NCBI RefSeq assembly: GCF_037975245.1
Contig: NC_092568.1
Location: 16,387,001-16,451,000, forward strand
DNA length: 64,000 bases
Source of the DNA: Apostichopus japonicus
Taxonomy: Eukaryota; Echinodermata; Holothuroidea; Aspidochirotida; Stichopodidae
Reading direction: 5' to 3'
In this document: piece by piece, positions 20,401 to 33,100 of the stretch
Numbering within the stretch: the first letter of the stretch is position 1
Layout of the letters: each line of letters begins with the position of its first letter
Notes under the pieces: model-generated
What the model saw: only the letters and a program-made list of their open reading frames with translations
Told to the model about the DNA's origin: nothing
Database searches by the model: none
Position numbers and translations under genes: made by a program

Positions 20401-23400
20401 GATCGATCAATCTTCTAATTATCGGTTAATAATAGGTCAAAGATCCGAAGAAAAAAAGTGGATCATATTTGTCTACACTTGAAAAAATTGCGATTATTCG
20501 AAGGAAAGGGCTGTAGTAGAATCCTTCTATTTTCAATACAATTAACCGTTAATTGTATTGTACCTATTCTGCCTCGAATATGAGCAATAATTGGAATAAC
20601 TTATACAGCGTGATATCTATACAGTCCGACACTTCTATCAGTTCTCCCGTTCTATTGTCAATACACAAAGTATTATTACGTTCTCTTTATTTGTTAATTT
20701 GTTTTCAATAAATAGAAATTACCTCACCGATTCGAAATATATCTCCTTTAATACTACTGGGCCTCATATGCACACGTCAAACGGTTTTGCTGCTTTTTTA
20801 TTGCATTGTTCATCTCCATTTTTCTGCATTATTCTGATAGTGATAACGGTCACACATTTCTTATGAAACCAGTGTACCATTGAGGATTGCAAGAAATCTT
20901 TGAGATAGGCTCTAATTGGGCAGTACCTGTCATCTGATCACGGAGAAACATACATAGCTCTGATTGAGTCCCCGGGTCACTTGTGTCAAGAATACACTAA
21001 TAAACGCTGTGAAATTGATTTTATGAAGTTGATAACTTTGCAGGGTAGGGTATGGGCTCGCGAGGACGGCTCGGAAGACGAATTGGGCTCGTGATCGAAA
21101 AAAGGCTGAAAACCAAGGCATTAAGAGGATAAGCCAATCAAGTACCCTATTTGAAGATTTAATTTCTGTCTTCATTGACATCAGTGAAATTTGTCATAAC
21201 AAGATGAATGCATAGAAAGATGGACACAAAAAGTCACAAATAATTGTTTTCAATATTTTATTGCAGTTTGATCTCTCATGATGTAAGTAATTGGTCAATT
21301 CTAGACTTCTGAGTTTAATATGTTAGCATTGTATCTTAGCCTCAAAATTGAGAGTTGTTAATGTCAACTCGTAACACAACATTTAAGTTCAGATAATATT
21401 AAGTTAAGATAACATTGCAGAGCAAAAGCATTAATCTGCATTCACCTACCAGTTCTCTAAAACTAATTTGTAAACCTTGTTCTCTGTAATTTATAAATTA
21501 ATAAGTTAATTAGATAAAAAGCAATGTATCACACTTTGGCTATTCATGCCTGCTGAAGGATCTCACTTATTATGGCTTGCTTTTCCTTCATTTTATTTTC
21601 ATCTAAAACTAAGCATTAGACCTCGGTGTAAAAGAATAAAAGCCCCTTTCTCCATAAATATCAAATAACGGGTCAAGGACATTTTACTCTGTTTTGAAAT
21701 CGAAGGTTAATGTCATTTCTGAAAGCATTCTGGTTAATATTATCAGCTTGATAAATAAACTCTTAAAATGTTAACATAAACAAAGCTTACTACAATATGA
21801 CAATGAACAATTTTCCCATTGAAGATATTACATTCAATGACCTTTGACCTTCCACACAATCCTAACCAAAACGTTAAAATTTATATTTAAAAAAAAAAAT
21901 GCATCACATTGCTAGAAGATTCTTCTCTGTTCTATATTTTGCCTACTTTAAAAGTTTCATATTCAACAGTTTCTAAACTAATATTTTTAGCAAATTTTGA
22001 TAGACAAAGACATTTGTCAAGGAGACAGAATTTAGTCTCCTGACCAAAGAATGCAAAAGAGCAAATCTTTCACCTCCAACATGTTTTTTAATTTCGTGGA
22101 GCCTTGCAATCTTCTCTCTACTATCACCAACATGAACTGGACAAGCCAACCTCCTGTGGGGCAAGTATGTAACAAATCAAAAACTAATCTAGAAGGAATG
22201 ATGCCTCACTGTCAATATTAACTGACATCATTTGTCTGAGTTGTACGTGAAAAAATCTGTACGTCTGTGCATCTGCTTCTGACACTTCAAAAAACTCATG
22301 TTTAAACAGTTCGACTACAACTCGAATGAGCATGCCTCCCTCGCTCAGAATCCCTTGAATTTTTTTTTAAGAACCTTTCTCCTGCATAAATTTTCACACA
22401 TAATATTTCTGAATATTGCACAGAAACTATACAGGCCTTTTAAATTTTTAATGTACAATTCTCTTGATCGTGAAAGAAACGCATATAGTACACAAACTTT
22501 ACAAAATATTACAAAAAATGGACCGTACCGAAACTGACACACAAGACTGGTAGCAAGAAATATGATGACATCGACTTATGAAGTACTATATATAGTAAGA
22601 AAGGAACAGAATAATAAAAAGCTGCACTGCGGTAGTTAAGTGTTTACAAAACATTGGTAAACTTAATCAAACAAACCTAGTGACCTTTATTATGTAGTAC
22701 ATAGATACAGATGGTATCAACATTAAGTACTTTTAGTTCAAGATGTTAATGTATACTGTTCTACATATACCATGGCAAGCCAAACGGATACAAAATACAC
22801 CAGTTGGACCTCTCTATGGATTACCAACTTTTAAGTACTGGCTGTGTTTTGGTTAGGCGATCATAATTAAGTCGCAAATCTTCTTCCTGTATTTTTTTAG
22901 TTTTTGCATCCCTCCGTCGGCCATGATCTCCTTGGTGACCCAAAGAATATAAAATATTCACTGGCAGTTGGATTCTTGGCATAATCACCGATAAAAAGGT
23001 CAAAAGTAGTTAACTGAGAAGGCATCACCGTACGTCTTCTGTACAAAGTACTTTTTAAGATCACGATTATCCCAGCCTATGGATCCGACTATCTCGAAGA
23101 GTCTATTGTTTGTCTCCTTCCAATCACCGTAATATCATTTAGCAACATTTCCACAGAGGTATCCACACAAGAACAATGTTAGCACCATGTGTAACTGACT
23201 CGATTGCCCATTCAACCTCAAGAGTAGTGATAGGCAGAAAATATCAGCTACAACCTGAAAATACTAGGAAAGGTGAAAGGTCTCTTAACTTTGCACTTGC
23301 TTTCAATCAGCTCTCCTGGGAAGTGAAAAAAGGAAGGAAAGAAAGCATAAATCATCTACTAAGATCTCGGGAAGTATCGTCGTTTACAATACAGAGGGTC

Positions 23401-24113
23401 AATCCATTCATTTTCTACTATAGAAGGTGGAAGGGCATGTCAACATTATGATATAAACGAAGTCACATAACAATGTTGCAGTTTGCAGTCAACGTTATAA
23501 AATCTTCATTTGCAGTCAACGTTATAAAAGTTAAGAATGGACAGTACCTTGTTGATATTACTTTAAGTTTGTACATATCTGTAATACTTTACTACTTAAT
23601 TTTCAGGGGAATAATAAAAGTTTACCAGTCGTTTATTCTTACCCAGTTAACAAGTATAATACCTCAGATGTTACAGTACAGTTGCCTTCTTGTTACTATT
23701 GTAAGAGTGTTGACAAATAAAGTTGCCTGCATATCGGGTAGTGACATTGTACACTAGCCTACTCACTATTCCTTCCTTTAAGGGTGTGTACTATCAATCT
23801 TGGCAGGTTATTGCCCTACAAAATGTTTTCAAACCGCTACTAAAGTGCAATCTATATTCCAGGGTAAGTCGTATACAGGCTACAGCACAACAAATGTTCT
23901 GAGCAGGACACTGGAGTTGAAGAACTTCCTCTTGGCAGTTTACTTTGTTTACTTAAGGAGAAGTAAAGACTTTCTCCAGACTGTGTAACAGTGTGTGATC
24001 TTGTCTGTGCAAACTTGTCCCTTTCAAACTAGATGCTTGGTACGGAAAGGCAGATTTCCTGAGTTTTTATTGTAAATACTGAGCATATTTGCAGAACCGA
24101 AGCTGACACTTAC
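17414..24113. other. Region between the MAD2L1BP stop and the last confident FRMD8 exon
   Basis: Contains the MAD2L1BP 3' UTR (candidate AATAAA near 18357 and another near 20023) and presumably the FRMD8 3' end. G-rich runs occur at 17948-18010 and 18301-18332, and a perfect 13-bp-arm palindrome at 20534-20560. No conserved exon was recognised with confidence. A coding-looking but broken stretch on the minus strand at 22.8-23.2 kb is discussed under findings. Confidence 0.5.
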
Positions 24114-27100
24114 CATTATCGGAGTATGTGCTGAGACAAAGTCGGTTGGTCTTAGCACAGAGGCTTGTTTTGGGTTCCTTCACAGGCATACCAATAAGAA
24201 CTGCAATAAAATGATGAAATGCTGTTAAGTGAATGGTTGGATTCACAGATACGATGCCACATTCAGTTTGACAAGATCCTCCCTGGCTTAAAAAATTGAG
24301 TTACTTAACCTCCGTTGCTTCGTTCGGAAGACTCAAAGTTAAGGAAAATATATTTGGAAATGTTTAGCAATGACTAATGTTATTGGAGACAATACATGAT
24401 TACCTATACACGGTATATTGTTATACATAAGAATTGACCAAAATACAATTCCATGGAAAGCCTTAATACGTTCTGTGTCTGTTTGATTGGCATCATAAAC
24501 TTGTCCACTGGCAATGATAGAGTCAATAACAAACAATATCTTTGATAAGCTTCTCAGACAAAGTTATTCAAAAAGATATGAGTCATGAGATTGTAAATTT
24601 AAAGTTCCAAAACAAAACATCGATAAGTTTCCTCAGCAACAGTGTTTGAACTGACTGATGGATTCATGGAAGAGAAGTAGAATTAATTTGTCACAGGTAT
24701 TTTCCCTAAAAATGTTTGTGTATTAAACATTAAACTGACTGCATTGTCTATTGCCTAAGTTTTGAGTGCAGCAGTTAAAGCACAGTGAATAACTGTCCAT
24801 TAAGTTGAAGTGATACATCAAAACTTCCTAGTTTTAGTAGCAAAACTTTCTTCGTAACCAGAATATTTACCTGGAGCAGATGTTTCGATGGCAACTCTGT
24901 AAAATATGAGAGAGAGAGGAGAGAGAAAACGAAATGTAAGTAAATGCAGCCACTTAAGTCAAGGCACTGCCAACTTGGTGCACAGGCACGTTGGCCTTTG
25001 TACAGAGTTGACAATCGTCAGGGAAAAGTTACATTATAACACATAAATTTTGCTATAAAACACTTATCAAAGTTAAGATAAACTTCTTCTCTGAAAGACG
25101 AAAGCATGCCGATAGGGGAGCTACGAGCAGCTGATTCGTGGAAAGACAAATAAATAATTCAACTTGAACATTCACGTTTACAACATGTGCGAGGCCACAC
25201 AGCGAGGTTAAACGTTAGGTGATTAATCTTGAAACAATGACTGAGCCATTCTCATCAATCATCAAGCCACTGATGACTAATTTCATAAACAATGGTGAAG
25301 ATGAGGTAAGATTTTTTAATGTACCTGTCATCAGCTGACCCAGATAGAGATTCCAGGACTTCGTGGTTAGTGTAAGAAGCGCTGCATGGTTAGAAATGGT
25401 GAGGAGGTGATACAAGGGATGTTAGTCGATTGGTGATGATGATCATGAATGAAGCAGTAAAATTGTCCTTGACAAATTCAACTTGCAGAAAAAAGTGTAT
25501 TGCGGTTTGTTCGGCAAACATACAATTGTCGGTCGGATTTCTGTTGTTAATTTGCTTATATTCCTTTTATGAATGTTCTGGTAACGATCCAATATTTTGA
25601 GCACCTTCCCTCAAGATTTAAAGGTTTTTTTATTCTCCTTTCGTTTTGAAGATTATAATCAGTTTTAAAGGATTCCTTCTAACTTCATTTATGATCCAAA
25701 CCCATCTTTTTTTTATCAGGGATTAATGCAGTGTTTGATAATACCTTCATGAAGCTCCTCGATATTTTTTACTTCATACTCCAATCATTTATTCCAAAAA
25801 GAGGACCAAAAACAAGATATTATTGCACAGTTGTCATGGTAACCAGAAATCTTTGAATGATTTGAAATAGTGAAACTGACAGGTTGTCTGCTTCCCTGCA
25901 CAACTATTATCACCGTGGTTTTCAAAGGTAAGATGCAAACCAAATGCAATGAAAGAACAAGAACTGCAGCTTAATAATAAGAGGCACTCGTGAGGTTAGT
26001 AAGCTTTACAAATTATCATCAACTCTATTTCAGAAGAAAAGCCAAAAGAATACAGAAAATGAGCATGTAGTTTGCCAATGTTGCATTGGTTAGCAGAAGT
26101 TAGTAATAGCCAGTGTGGCTGAATGTAGTGGATGAATGGATGCAATGTTAGCTGCTGATTGGACAAGAGGTACTTGAAGACAGCTAGGATTAAGAAGTAA
26201 ATTTTGAATCTACATTTCTGCATCATGAGGATGTGGATACTGAAATACTGAAAATACTCAAGTTCTGCTTATGAAAACTGCTATACAGCATTCCTTTTGT
26301 GCTAAATTTTGTTTCCTTTTTGTTCTTCAGCAGTTTGGTATGTGATATCAGCCTATATTCTTTACTAAGTAACCAAAATACCAAAATAAATGAGTTACGA
26401 TGAAATGATGAGAAATGAGCAGACTATACAACAATGTAAACCTCAGAAGTATGTGCTGTTGTAAACTGGCAACTGAGGCTCAATGGTAACCTTGTATTAG
26501 TTATTATTTGCATTAGTAAGAACCTTTAAGACAAGCATAATGAGGTACAGTGAGGTACAGTTATGATGCATAAGCAGACTCACCTCAAGAGACCCCCGAC
26601 GACACTCTTCTTCTCGCTGACGGGTGGAGGAGTAATTGCTCTGTCTTTCTTATTCAGTTCTTCTACACAAGCCTCAATCATAGCATTCATCATAACAGAC
26701 TGCAAAGGAGAAAGAAAATTTCAATCATAACTACCATCTCCATTCGACATAATCGATTTCGACAGTGTCGACTAATTACCGTAACACAGAGGGCACTACA
26801 GCTGTGATACGGTCCAGGTAGGATTCCACTTCTTGCAAGACGACAGAGAAAGGTCTCATGGAAGACCAAGACAATGAGGAAAGGGAATAAAATGCAACGA
26901 TCACCTTCTTCGTGGACAGAATTACAAGTTACAATTTTATGGCATCACTAGCTTTTCAACTCAATTCTTGATTTAGTAATAAAAGCTCTCACCTGTTTGG
27001 AAAATATTTGCAGTAGTTTACTACATTTCTGAGGTCCTTGGTCCAGATCAAACTCCAGCCACAGGCACGGCAGACAGTTGGGTTTACCCTTTGCCGGTTC

Positions 27101-30100
27101 CGTGTATTCCCACGAGATCGAATCAAACATTCTACCGAGTAATAGTTCCTGAAAGATAATCAGAAGTAGTTTGTCAAAGTAAGAGTAAGGAACTTCCAAA
27201 CTTCAATGGTATGTTTAATGGCAACCATGTTACACAACCATCCAACCTTTCTCATATTAATCAAATATTAATCACATTTATATCTGATTTTTTTCTTATT
27301 TTTATTTTTATATACTAAATTGTCTAATTTCTGAGATCTGCCCTTTTTAAATGTGTCACAGTCATGACGAAAAAGAGGAAAGAGTTTTCAGATGCTTAAA
27401 GACGGATCTATCTTACAGGTTATTTAAACATCTTTAATTTAGTAGCATGTACTCTCAATCTGCACTGACCTAGATTGCATAGTAATCAATACATGGTCAT
27501 CACATGGGTAACCCCACCACGCTTATTTCACTGACCTAGAGTGCAATGTAATCAATACATGGTCATTACATGGGTAGCCCAACCACGCTAACCTCACTGA
27601 CCTAGAGTGCAATGTAATCAATACATGGTCATTACATGGGTAACCCAACCACGCTAACCTGTTTGCATGAATCCATGATGAAGATCCCATCTCTGTTGAT
27701 TCCAACTCGTACCGGTCGATCCGGACAATCCCTCAGATGGATGCCCGATGAAACTTTCTCAATTTGGCCGGAGAAAAAAACACATCTGTGAAACAAAGGA
27801 ATGGGGTATTAAATATACATATACACCAAAGTGAGCTGCAGTAACCAAGGCTACAGTATGTAAACAAGACCAGACTGCCTAAAAAGCAGACACATCAATT
27901 TTCTCTAAAGTGAGTGTGTTATATTATGTCCTTTGGCTGGCGTTCGATGGAAAATTTATTAAGTTGAACCTGAAAACTTGCTAAAGATGAGAAAACCGTG
28001 AGTTTCATCATTTTTTTTTATCAAAACATGGTTCTCCACTTACCCATAAAAAGGTAACTTCCAACAAAACTTCATAAACAGCTGCATTGCCTCTGTCTTG
28101 GTTTGAACTTTCTCTGATATTTGGTCCCACTGTCTGAATAGACGTTGTTCCACGATGCCAGCCGCTGCGGTAGCAGTTTTCCCTTTCAACCAGGACCATC
28201 TATCGCCCTCCCTGTACATGCAGGTTGGCACATACTCTGTGAGATTGGATCTAATAGGAACAGAAAAAATGAAGAATATTGCATGTTATCACAAAAATCT
28301 CATATGAAGAGGTGTTATATGATTATTTAATGTTGCGGATGCCTATCAGTGAATTGTTCCTTGTTGGACAAGAACAAAGGCTACACACCACATCACACAG
28401 TATGTTGACAACAAACCTGATTTGAGTGAATCTGATAAGAAGGGGAAAGAGAGTTTAAGGCATCCAGCTTTACTTAAGGTCAGACTCAATTTAACCTTTT
28501 CGGTAAATGATGCCTTAGTCGCAGGAAACCATAACCCCTCATGAAACATCCCGACGAATCTAAATGACTTTTCGTTAAGGTTATCCAGTGTATGAATGAT
28601 GGACTGTCATAGGAATAGCAGGAGTATTTAATACCTGAAAATACCAGTTCTCTTCCCGCCATAAACACCTCATTCCTCACACCGGCCAATTATCGTTGAT
28701 CTGAACATTATGTAGACAGGTTGAAGACATGATCGACTGGAATTGCTACCAGTGATGACTAAGTGTCATGCAGTATAACCCTCCAAGAGTGCTGACACTA
28801 TCATGCACACATACAGTACAGATATTATTCACAAAACCATAGGCTTTGACAAATATGATTGATCTCCATGTCTCTCTGCTTACAAGGCCAGTATAAATTG
28901 CTTGAAGATACCCAGGTCAATATCACATACCCTCTATCTACTTTGATGCCCTTCAAATAATTTTTTTTACATTTTTTTTTTAAATGAAGAATTAAAATCT
29001 ATTTTTTTTTTTTAGCCAAACAACCACTTCACAATGTTTGCCTTATCAAAGTGTACAAATTAAAAGGTAATGGGCATGAAAAAGACAAAGTTTTCAACCA
29101 TTTCCCCCCCCTCCCCCGAGTAAAATATCACCTCCTATATGAGACTAGTAGTTGTGGGGTTCATAGCAGTCCTGATTTTCTATGATATAGACTTACTTGA
29201 GGAAACCGGTTGGGTGGATCTCAGGGTCGTATTTGCCATGGGCTAACCAAGATAGGATCCCTCCTAAATATTCATAGTCCTCACCGTCACAGGGATAATT
29301 GCCGGTCAGGACGTTACTCTTAGCCTCGCTGAATAACCAAACCAAAATCTTGGTATTGGAAAACATCTGTAGAGAGAAAGACAGTTTTGAAAGACAAAAA
29401 GTTAAAACTCAGGACAGTTACAAGCGGCTCTACATTACCAGAAAGGTTCTTTGTAATAACCTACATATCTAACATGGAAATTAAAATTGTGATTGATTTG
29501 AATTACCACAAATACTTCAGAGGTAGGGGATTGAAGAACACAGACCCGCAGTGCAGGCTTTGTTGGAAGCAGTTTTTACTGTATAAATTCATGTAAATCA
29601 ATCAATGTAATGCTGTTTAGAGCAAGAAGACATTTTTGACAGGTTTCTTTGAGTCATATTCTTGCTAAGAGTTAAGTTTCTCTATACCATGGTACTACAG
29701 GGTGATTTAATTAGTTAAGTGGGTGGCCCTACCAGAGTCAGCCTCAAAGAAGTCGGCAAAATAAATCATATTTCAGTCCTTCCCTTGACTTGAATGTTTA
29801 CTTTGCAGTGCTATCACAGAGTCACCACAATGAAAAAAACCCCCACTATTTCTGGTGATAAACAACATGTAAAGGGGATCTTCTACAAAATAAACAGTTT
29901 CTGCGGTAGAGGGAATCTAAACAAATCACAGTAGGATATATTTTTCAAAGTTACATGTTCATTGCTCCAAACTGATTGCAATGACAACAAACTACAAAGG
30001 GAGACATTGGACAGAGAAGCAACTTCTCCACTCTCACATTGTATTGTAAAAGATTCGGTCGTAAATTTGTCCATTCGATACGATTTATTTCCATGAACCG

Positions 30101-33100
30101 ATGACAAAACTCATCTTGTTTCTACTTCTTTGAAAACTTACCTCCATTTCTCTTTCTTTGCAAAGGAAAGCATTCCTTTGATAGCACACCACTGGTTCAT
30201 CTGTGAAGAACAAAGTCATGGGGGAGGGAATCTGTTAATAGAACATTACAAAATCACATAGTGACTAAATTCTATATTTATCCATTATGTAATTGTTACA
30301 CTTCAAATGAACTCACATATTAAAACGGTTTTAAACAGGACGGTATGATCCTAAAAGCTCTATGCACAAACTTGTACAATGTTGACTCCTATGAGCTTCT
30401 GATATGGTTTACAACTATCACAGCATATCAGTCCCTAACAAATTTCAAATCAGTTAATACCAACCTTTCTTTCTTTCATTTTTTTTTTTCAATATTATTT
30501 TGGTAACATTGCTACCGCCACAAATATTGTTTTTCTCTTTTTAATCAAGGATCTAACGGTAACCTACTGCACTGTACCTCAATTTCATAACTGAACAGTA
30601 AATTAAAATAGCCTTTAAGGATCGGTGAAAATGCCATCAGAATACAGAATTGGGTACATGTGCTTATTACAAAATGTGTGGGATGGCTATGCAGTATTGT
30701 ATGCTATTGATAGTTAGTTTATACAACAATTAGAAAAAGAAAGACAAAAGGCAAATAGACAACAACAAAAAAGTCAGTTTTGACTTTGTAAATGACATTC
30801 CCAAATTTTGAACACAATGTCAAATAAACCTAAACCATTCCCTTTGGTGGTTGATTTTTCTCACAACATGAGGCTAGGTAGTAGGCTTAGAGTGTATCTC
30901 TATTTTCAGGTAATACTATGACTGCCTGGCCAGCCAGTTTCATTCCTTTAACCACAAAAAATCAAATGATAAGATGCACAGACTGTAATCCAAAACTGCT
31001 CTCTGCTAAACAACATTTATCAACAGTTGTAAGATAAACTTCAGTCTCCAAGAGACAGATCTATACATAATCAATAATGTGCAAGGTTTATCAAAGTCTG
31101 AACTCTGAAGGCATTGCTACCGGAGAATACATTAGTTAGCTGATAGCCAGCCTGGCGTAACATGGTATTGACAGTTGTGTTTACATTTCATGATGTGTTT
31201 ATCATGAACTGTTACCCTGACAGTCACATCACACCTCCTCTCAGATATTCTATCTACCTTTCAATTCATGATGTTTTTTTCTCTACAATAACATGTATTG
31301 TATTCCATTTTCTCCCTCCCCCCCTTCTATCACAAATTTTCTCCCTACAATAACATGCATTATATATACTTCTCTATCATTTGCAAACAATGACTTGCCT
31401 CCCTACAATTAAATGTATTGTATCCCTTTTTGCCCCCCCCCCCACCCTTTCATTGACTGACTTTGACAGTAACATGTATTGTCTCCTCAATTTCACTAAA
31501 AGCATCTTATTTTTACAAGCTCTGTCAGTTGCATAGGAAGTCTGTTACATCTCTGCCACAAAGTATTCTCTCAGTGTATAAATCTCCCACATTGCCCTAG
31601 GTATAGTATTGCAAGCAACCAAAGTGTGCGGTGACTCCAATGTGCCCAAACACAAACCAGACATCAACCCATCATTTTATGAAAGAAAACTGTTCCATCT
31701 CAGACTACCTCAGAGGTTCCCCTCATCAAAATTGCCTGGTTTTAAATTGTTTATTCAACCTCAAGTCGGGTTTTCACTCTTAACCTGCCATTTGCTCCAT
31801 CAAAAGTCTAAGGCCTGCATGAAGTTTATTTTGTTTATGTCGGAGAAACAGATCGTAAGTCAATCCATTTTATCACCTAATACATGTCCATAACAGTTTA
31901 AAGAGCTCTCTAGAATTCATGAATATTCTTTAAGTTCAGAAAGTCTGTATCTTATCTTAATCTTAAAGTAACATTTTGAATAGTCCATTATGAAGGCTAG
32001 ATTCCTTGCTCATAATTACCCCATTAACATGCAATTAATTATGTAGAATTTTATTTTGATTATTGAGAAGAATAAATTATATTACAATCAGTTTTTTGTT
32101 AGGACATCTTGTCATGAAGAGAATGGGAATCTCTTGGAAACAAATTTATCAATACTTATTGTATTTTGGTAAGCATTGGCTAAATAGCGAGCTTTGAGTG
32201 ATAAAATACAAATTTAATATTTTGCCACATTTGATATCAAACTGACTCACTAACGGTGATTGGTATGCATTATTGTCTCATGTTGAGCTGAACAATGTTA
32301 TTTTATAATTTCTCTTTATTCTACTTTTTTCTTATTACAGTCCTGTCTCTATGGTAACCCACCATAAATTATATCAACTGAAATGTCAGTGTATTAAAGT
32401 TTTAATTTTTAATTCTGAATGAATGTAGATGGTTCCTAATGAAAGATGATCGACATTTTCAATCATTAAATATTTCAATTCAAAGGAATGGATTCTAACT
32501 TCAAGACTGACACAACCAGAGAGATAAACGACAGCAAGCAGCTCATCCTCAGTAAAGGTCCCCTTTAATGTTTGACATGACATGACTTTATAAAGCACCC
32601 AGTCAGACTGGCGCCAGTGACAGATTATACCACACTAGGGTGACTCATACCAAACTTTGTGGTTTAAAGGCAGGGATGGATTCTTTAGCGACTATTCCTA
32701 CAGTCAGCTGTTTAATCCAATCTAGGGCAACTGTGCAGGCAAATACTAGGCGGTAACAGTGGAGAATCCTTAATCCAGAGAACTTTAATTCAATTAGATA
32801 GATGGTGGTGAACCCGCGCTCCATTAAACTGACTCACTATGGCCTATTAATACAAGGCAACCATCTACAATATTACTGTTATGATCGAGTTCAACATCCA
32901 GGAAGAGAGAGAAAGAGAGAGCAGTCAGACAGACAAACAGACAGATCTACTCAACATTTATATTGCTGTCAACCTAAAATTTCAATTAATTCCTGTTCTA
33001 GTCTGCTTGAAGTAATTCAGGTCATATGACCAGTTTGTAGTTGTGACCTTTAGTAAACTTCAGAGCAAATGAGTTGATTAATCTTCGATTTGCTAACATA

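Noticed and set aside
22298..22540. Overlapping open frames on both strands
   Set aside because: Mutual shadows with low-complexity starts and no similarity I can name.
23870..23990. Minus-strand peptide AKRKFFNSS, reminiscent of the missing FRMD8 basic tail
   Set aside because: An in-frame TAA precedes it and no acceptor gives the required phase.
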